DNA of 64,000 nucleotides from Purshia tridentata (lineage: Eukaryota > Streptophyta > Magnoliopsida > Rosales > Rosaceae): the NCBI GenBank assembly GCA_003254885.1, contig QANT01002755.1:1-64000 (forward strand). The letters run 5' to 3'. This document shows, piece after piece, positions 15,115-27,161 of the stretch; within the stretch, counting starts at the first letter, position 1, and each line of letters starts with the position of its first letter. The notes under the pieces are model-generated. The model had not been told where the DNA came from. It worked only from the letters and a program-made list of their open reading frames with translations, and ran no database searches. The translations under genes were made by a program, and so were the position numbers.

Positions 15115-16501
15115 GATGGCAGCATGAGATTTGTGATACCATTATTCATTCTGGCATGCAGGTCAGAGATTAATGTATAGCATGATAATATGTGATTGCA
15201 GCTCTCTCTCTCATTGAATTAATGGGTCTTAAATTTGGCTTGTAAGTTATCGATTTGTGAGTGTAGATTGCGCAAGGGACTTGTTAGTATGCATGGATGG
15301 GAAAAAAGATTGTACGGGTTGGACAACTATGCAGAGATGAAATTTAGATTCATAATATCGCATTCATGCTGAATTACAAATGCATATCGTCTTGTTTGGA
15401 CTTCCCTTAAAATGTCTACTACGGTACTGCCTATCTCAAGTGCTCACCGTCTGGTGTCTTTCACGTGCCGCGGCAAAATCGCTCATTATAAATTGGGTTT
15501 GACGCAATTGCCTATTTGACGGTTCGACCCCTTTTTTTTTGGATAATCCGGAATTTAAAAACAAAAACCCGATATCATAATTATTTTGCAGATTACTATA
15601 ATACTATATAATCAACCCTTCCTTTCGAGAATTTAGATTTTTTTCTTCGAGTCAACAAATTTCACTGGTTTACAAGTTTCTTAAGCAGTGATTAATTAGA
15701 CATCAAATTAACTATTTTCATCTTGATAAAATATTATTTCACCACAATCGATATAACGACCCTCCCTCAATATATATAACGAAAGTACGTGGAAAAGTTG
15801 TGCTTTCTGGAAATCCGTATACATACAAATTAAAAATACCTGGTCACCATTTGAAAACTTCTCCTCTGTTTCTATATTTCTTTATTGTTGTTCCACCAAT
15901 TTAATCCCCAACACAATAATAAAATTATTGTGCAGATCACTATAATCATCCCTTTCAACGAACCCGACGATTTATTCAACTCCAATTTTTTTCCCTTTTC
16001 TTGATTTAAACTATTTTCATTGCCTTCCTATCAGGATATAACGAAAGCAGGTGGAAATGATTCTCCAAATTGCTCAGGAAAAAGACGATAAGATGGGACA
16101 AATAATTGCTTTCTAAAACACCTCACTTCCAGCTTATCATATATCCCAAATTTGAAATACCCATTTTTATCAATTCATAAATAAACAAATCCACTTTGAC
16201 ATCGTGAGCCATATGTGAATAAACAGAGATCACAGTGGCTTTTACTTTAACCCTTTGATAGGTCCATTACTCCATTCCCTCTGCCCATCATAATCAGCGT
16301 CGTTTCCCTTTATCTTCTTAAAAACAAAAAAAATGGCACTCGCTCAAGCTAAGCTAGTATTCTAACAACATAACATATTGTAATTCAGCAATCAACGTCT
16401 ATTTAAAATAAATGATATCTCTTACTCTTTAAATCTAGAGATCCCTTAATTGTTGCTTCACACCCAAGTTAAGGATAGTATTTTCGATCATCAATTCCAG
16501 C
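15115..16501. other. Intergenic DNA and promoter of the receptor-like protein
   Basis: The TIMELESS 3' end (the first 250 bases) is followed by AT-rich sequence. Two similar segments, about 15585-15830 and 15925-16080, look like an old direct duplication. No gene or RNA was seen. Confidence 0.5.
15585..16080. repeat. Degenerate direct duplication in the RLP promoter
   Basis: The segment with ATTATTTTGCAGATTACTATAA near 15590 resembles AAATTATTGTGCAGATCACTATAATC near 15930. The later block AACTATTTTCAT...ATATAACGAAAGTACGTGGAAA (15710-15800) resembles AACTATTTTCAT...ATATAACGAAAGCAGGTGGAAA (16010-16060). Blocks are in the same order with indels between them. Confidence 0.45.
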
Positions 16502-19429
16502 ATGATCATAGTCATGTTATTCACAATACATTCAGTTAGGGTTGGGCTTCTATGCTTGATCATTACCTCTGCTATATGTTGTTTGAGTGCTGGGAGTTCC
16601 AACAATATTATGTGCACAGAGAGAGAAAAACATGCTCTTCTTCAGTTCAAACAAGGCCTAGTGGATGACTCCAATGTCCTTGCCTCTTGGGAAAGCAATA
16701 AAGATTGTTGCCAGTGGAGAGGAATAACATGCAACAACCAAACAGGTCATGTCATCATGCTAGATCTCTTCTATAATTCTTCTGATATTTATAATGTTGA
16801 AACTCCTTTAAGAGGTGTGATTGATCCTTCACTACTTGAATTGAGATACCTAAATTACTTGGACCTCAGTTTTAATTACTTTGAAGGAAATATACCCAAG
16901 TTCATTGCTTCTTTGAGTCAGTTGAAAGTACTCAAACTTGCAGGTGCTAGTTTCACAGGACCCATTCCTCCCCAACTTGGAAATCTCTCCAATTTGCATA
17001 CTCTTGATCTTGCATGGAATGTAATAACCTTTGAAAATCTTGAGTGGTTATCTCATCTTTCTTCCTTGAGATATCTGAACATGTCACGTCTAAATTTTTC
17101 AGAGGTTGTAAATTGGCTACAGTCTATTAGCAAGCTGCAATCACTGATAGAACTTCAGTTACCTTCATGTAGTCTTCCTAATGTTGATCTCAGATCAGTT
17201 TCCTTCATTAATTCTTCAAACTCTCTTGAAATCCTTGAACTCTCTGGTAATCCTTTTAATTCTTCAATATTTTATTGGATAGCCAATGTCAGCACCAACC
17301 TTGTCCATATTGGATTAATGGGAGACCAATTACAAGGTCCCATCCCTGATGTTTTCACAAACATGGTTTCTCTAGCATCTCTTGATCTCTCTTATAACCA
17401 ACTTGAAGGTGGGATACCAAAATCCTTTCGAAACTTATGCAACTTGGAATCATTGAATTTATATGAAAACAATTTATCTGACAAACTTCAAGACTCTATA
17501 GAGAACTTGTCTTGTGCTGAGGGTACCCTGAAGTCTCTGTACTTAAGTGGGAATCCATTTTGGGGGACATTTCCTGATGGTCTTACAAGATTTTTATCCT
17601 TGAAAGAGTTATACATTGAGGGTACCAATGTGAGTGGCTCTCTCCCAAAAAGCTTTAAGCAACTTTCCCAGCTAAGTTCTTTGAGCCTAGTTCTAAACCA
17701 GTTGAGCGGGTCATTGCCAGATTTTACAGGTCTTTCATCATTAAGAAAATTATTTCTTTCCAAAAATAAACTAAGCGGATCTCTACCTGAGAGCATTGGT
17801 CAACTTTCTAGCCTTGAATATTTGGATCTTTCTTGGAATTCTTTGAATGGTGTCATAACAGAAGCCCACTTGGTAAACCTCTCTCGTTTACAGTTTTTGG
17901 ATGTTTCTCATAATCCCTTGTCTTTCAACTTTAGCTCAGACTGGAATCCACCTTTTCAACTTCATTCATTAGACATGTCTTCTTGCAAAGTGGGCCCTGC
18001 TTTTCCCAAATGGATTCAAACGCAGAAAGAACTTACTTCTCTTTATATGTCTAATGCTGGGATTTCAGATACAATACCTAATAAGTTTTGGGTTCTGTCT
18101 TCCAACATACTTGACTTAAATCTCTCTATGAACCAAATCTCTGGGAAATTTCCAAATCTGTCATCAAAAAACTGCACCTTTTTTACAATTGACATGAGAT
18201 CTAATCACTTGTCTGGTCCACTCCCACCATTTCCTCCAAACATAAGGCATGTGTTTCTCTCCAAAAACATGTTCTCTGGGGTCCTATCTTCCTTCTGTGC
18301 AACACAGGCTCCAGATTTGTATAATCTCGACCTTTCTGAGAACCTACTGTCAGGGGAGCTTCCTAATTGTTGGATGAAATTTCAAGGGTTGGGATCATTG
18401 AATTTGGCAAAGAATAATTTCTATGGGAAAATACCAAGCTCATTAGGCTATCTAAGGAACATTGTATTATTACGGTTACATGAAAACAAGTTTTCAGGAG
18501 AATTGCCTTCTTTAGAGAACTGTACAGAATTGAGGGTTGTCGACCTTGGAGCCAATAAATTCTCTGGGAAAATACCAACCTGGGTAGGCCAAAGCCTAAC
18601 AAAGTTGCTAGTTCTACGCTTACACTCCAATGAGTTCTATGGAAGCATACCCTTAAGTCTATGCAGTCTACCTGTTATTCATGTTTTGGATCTCTCTCAA
18701 AACAATATGTCCGGAGCCTTGCCACAATGCCTCAATAATATAACAGCTTATACTTCTATGTCTCCTGAGGTGGAAGATCTCACAATTCTTGGGTTTGTGC
18801 AACTGGCGTGGAAAGGAATTGAGATAGAGTTTGGAGAAAATCTTAAGCATATGAGAAGCATTGACATTTCAAGCAATAACTTAACTGGGGATATTCCAGA
18901 GAATATAACAATTATGCTAAAGTTGATTTCTCTGAACCTATCAAGAAACAGTTTTACAGGGTTGCTTCCTAACAACTTTGGTCAGTTGAAGATGTTAGAA
19001 TCTCTTGATTTGTCAAGAAACAAGATATCTGGTAGAATTCCTCCAAGCTTCTCGCAGTTGAATTATCTGAGTGTCTTAGACTTATCATACAACAACTTGT
19101 CAGGAAGAATTCCGCTAAGCACCCAACTCCAGAGTTTTAATGCTTCTGTGTTTATGGAAAATCTGAGACTCTGTGGACCGCCGCTAACACAAGAATGTCC
19201 AGGAGATGGAACCACTCAAGGTCCTGCTTCCACTAGTGGTCGTGAAGGTGATGAGCTGGGACAAGATAACGATGGTCTCATAAGCTTAGGATTTTATGTT
19301 AGCATAGCGCTTGGATTCATCGTAGGATTCTGGGGAGTCTGCGGTACTTTACTGCTTAATAGTTCTTGGAGATACGCTTATTTTCGGTTCTTGGATAAAA
19401 TTAAGGTTGCAGGGAGAGGGAGACATTAA
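16502..19429 (+). CDS. LRR receptor-like protein, EIX type (no kinase)
   Basis: Intronless gene for a 975-residue cell-surface receptor. Residues 1 to about 31 are a signal peptide. An LRRNT cap with paired cysteines follows (EREKHALLQFKQGLV ... CCQWRGITC). Then come about 25-30 plant extracellular LRRs (LxxLxLSxNxLSGxIP). A non-LRR island of the family type lies before the last few repeats (near YTSMSPEVEDLTILG, followed by LAWKGIEIEF). After an acidic Gly/Asp-rich spacer there is one membrane helix at about 929-952 with a GxxxG core (LGFIVGFWGVCG), and a 23-residue basic tail. There is no kinase domain. Architecture and C-terminus match tomato EIX1/EIX2-type receptors, which work with SOBIR1/BAK1-type partners. 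The ligand cannot be read from sequence. No truncation is visible. Confidence 0.93.
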   Translation: MIIVMLFTIHSVRVGLLCLIITSAICCLSAGSSNNIMCTEREKHALLQFKQGLVDDSNVLASWESNKDCCQWRGITCNNQTGHVIMLDLFYNSSDIYNVETPLRGVIDPSLLELRYLNYLDLSFNYFEGNIPKFIASLSQLKVLKLAGASFTGPIPPQLGNLSNLHTLDLAWNVITFENLEWLSHLSSLRYLNMSRLNFSEVVNWLQSISKLQSLIELQLPSCSLPNVDLRSVSFINSSNSLEILELSGNPFNSSIFYWIANVSTNLVHIGLMGDQLQGPIPDVFTNMVSLASLDLSYNQLEGGIPKSFRNLCNLESLNLYENNLSDKLQDSIENLSCAEGTLKSLYLSGNPFWGTFPDGLTRFLSLKELYIEGTNVSGSLPKSFKQLSQLSSLSLVLNQLSGSLPDFTGLSSLRKLFLSKNKLSGSLPESIGQLSSLEYLDLSWNSLNGVITEAHLVNLSRLQFLDVSHNPLSFNFSSDWNPPFQLHSLDMSSCKVGPAFPKWIQTQKELTSLYMSNAGISDTIPNKFWVLSSNILDLNLSMNQISGKFPNLSSKNCTFFTIDMRSNHLSGPLPPFPPNIRHVFLSKNMFSGVLSSFCATQAPDLYNLDLSENLLSGELPNCWMKFQGLGSLNLAKNNFYGKIPSSLGYLRNIVLLRLHENKFSGELPSLENCTELRVVDLGANKFSGKIPTWVGQSLTKLLVLRLHSNEFYGSIPLSLCSLPVIHVLDLSQNNMSGALPQCLNNITAYTSMSPEVEDLTILGFVQLAWKGIEIEFGENLKHMRSIDISSNNLTGDIPENITIMLKLISLNLSRNSFTGLLPNNFGQLKMLESLDLSRNKISGRIPPSFSQLNYLSVLDLSYNNLSGRIPLSTQLQSFNASVFMENLRLCGPPLTQECPGDGTTQGPASTSGREGDELGQDNDGLISLGFYVSIALGFIVGFWGVCGTLLLNSSWRYAYFRFLDKIKVAGRGRH

Positions 19430-20524
19430 GGATAACTGGTATAGTTTTGTTATTTCTTTTATTTTCTGTTATTTGTTTCTGGGTTTGATATGCATTTTAG
19501 AAATTCAAAGCTTATTATCATCACATCTTGCTTGGAAACATTTGACCCTCATCTTATTTTAACATGATCTCAGAAGCTGTTGGCGTGTGGGGGAGTAAGG
19601 TTCGTCCAGAATGTTCGAGCGGTAATGTTGGAGGTTTCAGTCTTTCGGATGCAAGACGTCTTTGCTTTCTCCTTTAGCTTTGTGGGTGTAAATACAAAAT
19701 GTCATCCAGTATGAACTGTTCGTCATAAGGGTTATGTATAATGGACCAATGAACTATTCTTCTGGCTATATACATGCCAAGAGAGAATCTCTTAAAAGCA
19801 TGGCTGTTCGTCAAGGTGTAGAAGAGTTGTTTCTTCTAATATATATTTTTGCTAATCTGATGAGGCATCATTTTATAATTTTCTATTATATTTTAAATAT
19901 GTTCCAAGTTAGTCTATGTGAAATTGTTTTCCAAGAGTTAAATTGCAAGACAATTGCAAGGGAATCGCCTATGGGTCAGAATCGTGATGTTTCTCGGCTT
20001 GTTCCGGAACGTTTATTTCTTTGAGATAAATATGCATAAGTTACCAACAAAGATCATATAAAATTCAAGAAACAGGGAATTTCTGAAGCTAATGAAACAA
20101 AGTCAAATCCTTAATTTGTGGACCGTTCCGGGAAATTATACTGAATTCTATAAGGTCATAGTCTCATATACTGATACAAGAAACAAGCCTAAACTTTTTT
20201 TATATATTATTTTTTTGTGATGCGTAAAGCAAACAGATAAAGCCACGAGATTGAGATGCCCAAACTTTCAACAACATATTCTATCAGCTCACACCGCCAC
20301 AAAGGCAATACATCATCACTACCTCAAACTCAAAGAATGGCTATGCTCTATAAATTGAAAAAAGAAAAAGAAAAAGAAAACATGTTCAATGATTTACACC
20401 TACATAAGAATACAAGACAACTTGCTCATTTGGAAGTCAAAGTGAAACCCTGTTCAAACAAACCTGGAGTGAACTTCATTCAACCTCAAGCGCACCAAGA
20501 ACAAGGAGATATAATCAGAAACCT
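19430..20524. other. Intergenic DNA after the receptor-like protein
   Basis: Contains the RLP 3' region and the 3' end of the WDR91-like gene. A few short open stretches (19734-20024, 20256-20651) have no recognisable protein content; the second overlaps the WDR91-like last exon antisense. No feature is supported. Confidence 0.5.
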
Positions 20525-23500
20525 TTATACAATAGATGTTACTCGGACAGAGTTATCCGCTGATCCAGTTAAGAAAATGGGCAAAGTCGGGTGCCAATCT
20601 ACAGTTGTTACGGCAGCACTGTGTGGGAGAGTTCTCAACCCATTCATATGACCTTGAACCTGAAGCAAGTTAATCAAACAAAAATTTCTATTAAAAGAGT
20701 AGCATCACCAACATCCTCAAAACAAGGCAATCAGGGAAATCCAAGGCCACCAATATGTTCAGTCTGGCTTCGAAGTCAATAACCCAAGTGTTATTAAAGA
20801 TTGGTAGGGAGAGTAACCTGATATATGGGTGCTCTTACTGAACCAGATGTTACCAATAGTCTCCTCCCATTAGCATCTAAAGCCATTTCATGTCTGCAAT
20901 TTTTTGAGCTCTCAGGATCACAGAACCTACAGTATGGAACAGAGTAATGGTTAGTTGATCTGGTGCATCATGTATGAACAAATATTTTTGTTTCATATGA
21001 CTGATGTGTAACCAATATTCTACTGTTAATATTGCAGTGCCAAAGAATTAAGTACCTGCTACAGTTCCTTGACCAAAGGATTTGACCTTGGTTTTGTAAG
21101 CTCCATTCAAAAATCTGACACCACAAAACCAATTCTGTTAGGCGCATACTTTTAAGATGATGAAATTATAAGCCACCTGCACTTCAAATAATAAAGTGAA
21201 CAACATTTCAAATGCACTAACTAAACTTCATGACAAAATGAACGTAAAGTACTTGCCTTTCCATCTGCTCCCAAACTAAATATGCTGGTTTCATCAGGCC
21301 CAAAAAGAATGGAGCTTATAGCAGAGTCATGTGCAGGCCACCCAGTTATTTGCAGACAGGCAGACATATCTTTGGCTTGTTAAGGTGTTCATATATCTAC
21401 GTGTGTGTACAGGTGCAGGCAACCTAAGCCATGTAGAATGGGGCCCCCACTTAATGAAGGCAAAAAGCCTTGCCAGTTAAAATTTCCTTGCTTGAGGGTG
21501 CTTCAACCATCTTGGAAAAATTAATAACATTCCAGTAATGCTAAAGAGTTAAAAATAGGTGTTTTCTATTGATATGAAAATCAGCTACCACGTTCATTTA
21601 ATTTTTTATTTACCAAAAAAAAAGAAAAAGAAAATCAGCTACCACCAAATTTCAGACAATTTATATCAAGCCCTAACATAGTTGTGAGGATACCAAACAT
21701 GTGAATCATTCCATCAGTTGCAGAGGCTGCTAAAATCTTCCCATTGTGATTGAAACTAAGAGATGTAATTGCAGGTGGATCTTTACCAAGAGGAAGGACT
21801 GTCTTCATGAAACCCAAAAGGTTATCAAGGCATAAAAATACAAGTGGCAATTGCGTGCATATATGAGGTTTTGGTACAAACAAGCACATACCATAGCCTT
21901 CCATGTCTTCATGTTCCACACAGTTAACGAAGCAAACCCCATACTATCAACATAACTTGATCCATGCCTACAAAGACAATAAACTCCTAATTCTGACATT
22001 CATGAGAAACTTTAACTATAATCATGACAGTAAAGTACATGAACTGTCAGAAGAATCTTTTCATGACCAAACTATAATTGTTTCAACAGCATGGTGCATA
22101 CTTCAGTTGAATAGGAGTGTTACATTAGGGGCAAGATTTCGATAAAAGACAGTCTGGTATATGAAAATATGATAAAAGAGTACAGAAACTACATACCCCT
22201 TGGACGCTGCTGCAGAAACAAAAATTGGCTCTACAGGGCTGCATTTTATATCCAAGACACTGCAGCAGCGGACGAAAAAGGTAAATAGCAGCACCAAGAA
22301 GTACACAATTGTAACAGTAATAGTAGGAAGAACCTTGGAAATGCTTCACTAGTGCTAAGATCACAGACAACTCTCTTAGCATCAACATTCCATGCTTTAA
22401 TTCCTCCATCAGCAGTGCCTATGAGAAGCTTTTGTCAAAAGAACAAAAACACTTAAAAGTAGATATTTCCGAACTCAAATAATCAGATTATAATTCAATG
22501 GCAAACAATAAATATATTCATTATAAAAACTCTAATCTACATACCAATCGATCAGATTTGCACTCCCAGTCAAGTGACATAATCTTGGCTCCACAATAAA
22601 TGGTTGCATTTCTAGATGCTGGAGTTGATGAGTCATATGTCCATATCCTATGTTAAACATGCATGAAAAGATCCAGATTATAAATTTGAAATCAGCCAGT
22701 AGTCATGGAGTTGAACAATAAACATAGTACACATAATAACATAAGCATCCCAAGGAATGCGACACCTAGGCATGGGCAGATACATGAACATGTATGGGGG
22801 GCCACAATGAATAGGTCATCTAGGCAGTTTACATGTGAGACAAAATAAAAGAAAATGGGATTAAGTAGGCTTGATACCCCAGGCTATTGATTTAAGTTTA
22901 CCATTTTACTACTTTGAAAATAATACCTCACTGTGCCATCTTCAGATGCGCTGGCTATATTGTTTCCAGATGCAGAGAAGCGGCAGCGAGTGATTGGACT
23001 TGTGTGGCCCAAAAATGTCTCCTAGAAACCATGATATTCGAAAGTTATGGAGTCTCCAATAAAAGATAAAGTAGTGAAGGTAAAGAAAACACCAGATAGA
23101 AGGGAAGCTACAAAGATGCAGAAGCACAAAGAATTGAATATGAGCTTGTAACATCAAGAACCAATTATGCCTTGGAAGAAATTTACCTGAAAGTCAACTT
23201 TAACTTCAGGAAAGTCTTCTACATGGCTTTCCCTGCCATTTTCTGCCACATCACATTCAATAGTTATTCAACAGATATGTGAGATACAGCTACTGCACTG
23301 TCCTTAATACATAAAGAAGGAAGAAGTCAGATATATAGCAGTTATATACCACTATAGGAACCATCTGTATCACCAATTCCACCATCTCCCACATGAAGAC
23401 TTGATGGAGTATTTAAATCATGATTGGACTTGGATATGCTAAGCTCCGGTTGAATTCCCATGGGTCCAGCAACAACCCAATCTCGGTCCACTTCTGTTTC

Positions 23501-24786
23501 CCCCATATGAAAAGTAGCACGAGGGGAAGTTTCACGAGTCTCCTTAAATAGAAGATGATTTTCCTCATGCACTAAACTTGATGAACTCTTGGTTTGTTCT
23601 GTGCTTGCATCCACTACTGATGAAGTATTACTGAGTTCCCAAAAAAAATAAAAAAATAAAAAAAGTTAGAGAAAAGAAAGCCTGTACCAAATCTGTGCAA
23701 TATATAAATCATGATAGTCTCAAGAGATGACACAATGAAAAACTTATACCTTCTTAACTGGCATAACTGACCATCTTTTTCCTCCAATAAAGCCTGAAGT
23801 TCTGACAACTTGAGATTGAGTTGCTTTATGTCTCTTTTTAGACGGTTGACAGTAGTCTTCTCGGAACTGATTTTCAATAGGGCTGGCATGCGTGGTTTAG
23901 TTAAGGCCATATTCTTAAATCTTAGTCATATTGTGCCATAAAAGGGGAAAAACAATTGACAAACTAACCAATAACAGAGGAGGGTGGTGGTCAGTTGGTT
24001 CAACTTGAAATAGAGAACCTCACTATCAAATAGAGTAAGGTTCACCTAAACGTATGGTAGTTGTGAAGTTCTGATAATATCGGAAATTTACAGTGTTTGG
24101 TGACGGTGACAAAAAAATATCAAACTTAAGCAGCCCGCTCTCAAACGACAACACACATATTTATATAGAAACTTTATTCTGAAGGATATGAGTACCGTTG
24201 AAGATCTCACTAAAGAAATTCCTCACGGATAAACGCAAGGCCTCGTACCATTCCTTTGAGAAATATATGCAAAACTCTGGATCAGAGCTTGGTTTCTTTA
24301 CATAGGGAATGGCTGCATCACACACATACAAGAAGGTAAATCAAAGAGAAAGTAGTTCACTATGCCAAAATAGAAAGATGAAAAGACAAACCCACCAAAC
24401 CATGGAGTCCAGTCCTGGCCCTTTTGCAACAAATCATTCCCATTCATTCCAAAGAACTCTAATACTTTGTCCCTCCTTCCTGACTGTATGGCATTAACAA
24501 CATAGTAGCGAAGAATAGACACCTCCAGCTTGGAAAGAGTAGTCAAAAGTACTGTATCAGATGACGAAGAGAGACACTGCTTGAAAAAACTCAGCAGACC
24601 AACCAACTTTTCTGCCTGCAACTTAGGTATGTATACCAAGAAGATCAAATCCATTATCTTATCGACTTGAAAACCTTTTCCAATATCCGTAGATAATTCA
24701 GAATCAAAAGCTTGCAAAGTGTTAGTGAATCCTCTAAACACAAGAAACTCCCTCACAAGCTCCTCGGCATACTGCATGTTCTCCAT
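20525..24786 (-). CDS. WDR91-like LisH and WD40 repeat protein
   Basis: Fifteen-exon gene for a 644-residue protein. Exons: 24396-24786, 24196-24312, 23750-23882, 23350-23630, 23187-23242, 22927-23021, 22545-22647, 22334-22428, 22197-22259, 21892-21967, 21694-21802, 21257-21369, 21056-21114, 20818-20926 and 20525-20659. Phases agree throughout. The N-terminus (YAEELVREFLVFRGFTNTLQAF) is a LisH-like dimerisation motif. A coiled coil runs about 175-212 (TVNRLKRDIKQLNLKLSELQ). WD40 repeats fill about 325-644 (ETFLGHTSPITRCRFSASG; ATDGMIHMF; ILWSRNCSR; LTGSADNSVRV). In animals WDR91 is a Rab7-linked endosomal protein that lowers PI3P by restraining the Beclin-1 PI3-kinase complex; the plant role is inferred. 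The first in-frame ATG is at 24786. Intron 12 has a GC donor. The join of exons 2 and 3 (FN|ALLKISSEK) is the least certain. Confidence 0.85.
21115..21256 (-). other. GC-AG intron in the WDR91-like gene
   Basis: The exon ends GGAAAG and the intron begins GCAAGT, the consensus of the minor GC-AG class. It ends TCAG before ATTTTTGAATGG. No GT nearby keeps the frame and the conserved GADGK|IFEW junction. Confidence 0.75.
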
Positions 24787-25654
24787 CTTATCCAAATCCA
24801 ACTACACCTACAAAGATTAGTGCTCACCTTCTTCAAATGTAAACAAGGTTATAGCCTATAACAAGTACATCTATAAGATCTCATGGTCTTACATGAGATC
24901 ACATAAAGGATAAGAAAAATTGCATTTCACTATTTATCACTTGAATTGATTTAACAATGAATAAAAACAACCGTTGCAAAAACTCTATTTTGTTTTGTTT
25001 ATCAGACATTTTCCTGAGAAACAAACAAAGGTGATGAGTCACTCAGGCCACATGATATCGAGTTCGCAGCTTAATAAGACGGACAAGGAAGGGGTTTAAA
25101 GAGATCTAGGGTTTTACAGCAATTGAAGTTTGAGGAATTATGAGAAAGAATTGTACCTTGTGCAATTGCAGAGAATCGATTACTGGTCCTTACTCCTTTG
25201 TAATACAATTTACAGGGAACTGTGGGAAGTTGGATTTAGCGTTCCCAAGTGGATGGAGCAACAAATACAAGGAAACAAAAGATTCGCGCTTAAATTACCA
25301 ACAAACTATTGTTGTAGCAGCCTGTAGCTGTTGACGTTGTTGTCGCTGTTGTAGTTGCTGAAGCCTAAACATGTTTGTTGGGTTAGATTGGGTTGAGCCC
25401 GTGTTAGTTTTCTAACCGCCTTATTGGGCCATTCACCGCCATTGTGATCAATACCAAATGGCTTCCTAACGGTAAAATTACCATATCAAATCCAGCTTCT
25501 AAATTTTTTTCCTAACTTACCAATTTTACCCTCGTTCATTATAAATTTTAAATTTCCTTAAAAATTTAAAAATAAAAAAATTAGAATTGCTAGAGGCCGG
25601 CCACGATACTTCGAAGCAGTTTCTTATTTGTTTTTTTGTTGAAGAGAGAAGTCT
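24787..25654. other. Upstream region of the WDR91-like gene
   Basis: Probable 5' leader and promoter of the minus-strand WDR91-like gene. Short pyrimidine runs and TGTTGTCGCTGTTGTAG-type repeats lie near 25330. Short plus-strand open stretches at 25130-25330 are not credible genes. Confidence 0.4.
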
Positions 25655-26957
25655 ACTCTTGCCAAGGAGTTAAATTTCGGTTCTATGAAAATTTTCGATG
25701 GAAGTTTCGACGGAAATTTCGAGAAAATTTCGATTTCGATAGGGTTTTGAGAGAAATGACGGAAATTACTATTAAAATACGGAAATTTTGAATGAAACTT
25801 TACTATATGTTTATTTAACATATAATCTACTATATTGATAAAAAAAAATATTGAAGAAACCAAATTTTATAATAGGTTTCATGTGTTAAGGTGATTATAA
25901 TGCGTGTTGCAGACAAATACAGTTAAATAAAATTAGTATAATTAATAAATGAAATTAGTATATTATTTATATTTTATATTTTTTAGGATAAGATATAAAA
26001 TATTAGAGATTTAGCCTTTTAGGGTATTTTTAAATACTTTTTGATATAGAAATTTATAAGGGTTTAGGGTTTAAAAATAACAAAACGAAACTCCAAAACC
26101 AAAAACCAAACGAAATCTTAAAAATAAAGACCAAATGAAACCCAAATCTAAAGAACTAAACAAAATCCCAAACTATTTTTTTTTCAATTGTCTAAATATC
26201 TTAAACGGTCAAATCCCAATCAGTTCTAAATTTTTTCTTTTCTTTCATTCTTTTTTTTTTCCTTCCTTTTTTCTTTCCTTCCTTTCTTTCTCTACATTTT
26301 CTACTGCCCATGAGCCCAGCCCACTTTCCCCTTTTTTTTCTTTTTTTCTTCTTTCCTCTTTCTCTCCTCCCTGCCAGCTCACTTTCCCCTTTTTTTCTTT
26401 TTTTCTTCTCTCCTCTCTCTCTCCTCCCTGCCTGTGAGTCCTTTCCCCTTCCTTTTTTTTTTCTTCTTTCCTCTCTCTCTCCTCCCTGCCCGTGAGTCCT
26501 TTCCCCTTCTTTTTTTTTTTTTTCCTTCCTCCCTCACAGTAGCAGCACCTCCATTTTTGGCCACCATGCCAACCTTTTCCGGTCAACCCAAGGCCACCAG
26601 CGGGACCCCTAGGTGCCGGCCAGCCACCACAAGCATCGGAAATTGTGAAATAAAAGTCAGCCACCGCCGGATTCTTTTGCCGATTCCGGCCACCTTCGAG
26701 CTCCGATCACTCTTTTTTTTTGTGGGTTTTCCTTCCCTCACCATAGGCTTTCATTCCCCTAAGGTCTAAGGTGCCAATTTTGTGAAATTGTGATTTTGAT
26801 TTATAGGGTTTGAGTTTGATTTCGAAAATTTCGGCGAAAATTTTGAAATCTACTCGAAATTTTTATGGTATGGCTCTAAAATTTCGACCCCCCTTAAAAA
26901 CGAAAATTTCGGCGAAATTTCCAATAAATTTTCGAAATTTAACACCTTGACTCTTGC
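25655..26957. mobile_element. Non-autonomous hAT transposon with 8-bp TSD
   Basis: The element proper is 25663-26949 (1287 bp). Terminal inverted repeats are CAAGGAGTTAAATTTCG on the left and CAAGGTGTTAAATTTCG on the right (complement), 16 of 17 matching. It is flanked by a perfect 8-bp direct repeat ACTCTTGC at 25655-25662 and 26950-26957. CAAGG termini and an 8-bp duplication are the hAT signature. Both subterminal regions (25670-25800 and 26815-26945) are crowded with AAATTTCG/CGAAATTT motifs, as in hAT elements whose transposase binds subterminal repeats. The interior has no transposase and contains a pyrimidine-rich minisatellite and a GC-richer stretch at 26550-26760. The intact TSD suggests a fairly recent insertion. 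Confidence 0.88.
26325..26537. repeat. Polypyrimidine minisatellite inside the hAT element
   Basis: Three and a half tandem copies of a 58-59-bp unit beginning TTTCCCC at 26325, 26383, 26442 and 26500, each followed by a T-rich block and CTCCTCCCTGCC. The strand is almost pure pyrimidine, so long Lys/Glu-rich minus-strand frames here are composition artefacts. Confidence 0.8.
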
Positions 26958-27161
26958 TCATTGGAATAGCAGTATTTTATAATTTATATAGTAAATAATG
27001 ATTAATGGCTAACTAGGAAATTTTGGTCACCTAGCCAGGCTAGCCTTGCTCAAAATCAATTTGCAATTTTATTTAGATGGTGTTGACAATATATAGGTTA
27101 CATAACTGAAATAGTCCATTTCTAACCTTGTATACATATAAAAAATCCCTCCAAATACACT

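Noticed and set aside
15505-15540. tRNA-like GGTTCGACCCC followed by a T run
   Set aside because: The T-stem does not pair and no A box or acceptor stem is visible upstream.
20256-20651. 131-codon plus-strand frame
   Set aside because: It overlaps the last exon of the WDR91-like gene antisense and has no family resemblance.
26245-26664. Long minus-strand Lys/Glu-rich frame
   Set aside because: It is the complement of the pyrimidine minisatellite in a transposon; composition alone explains it.
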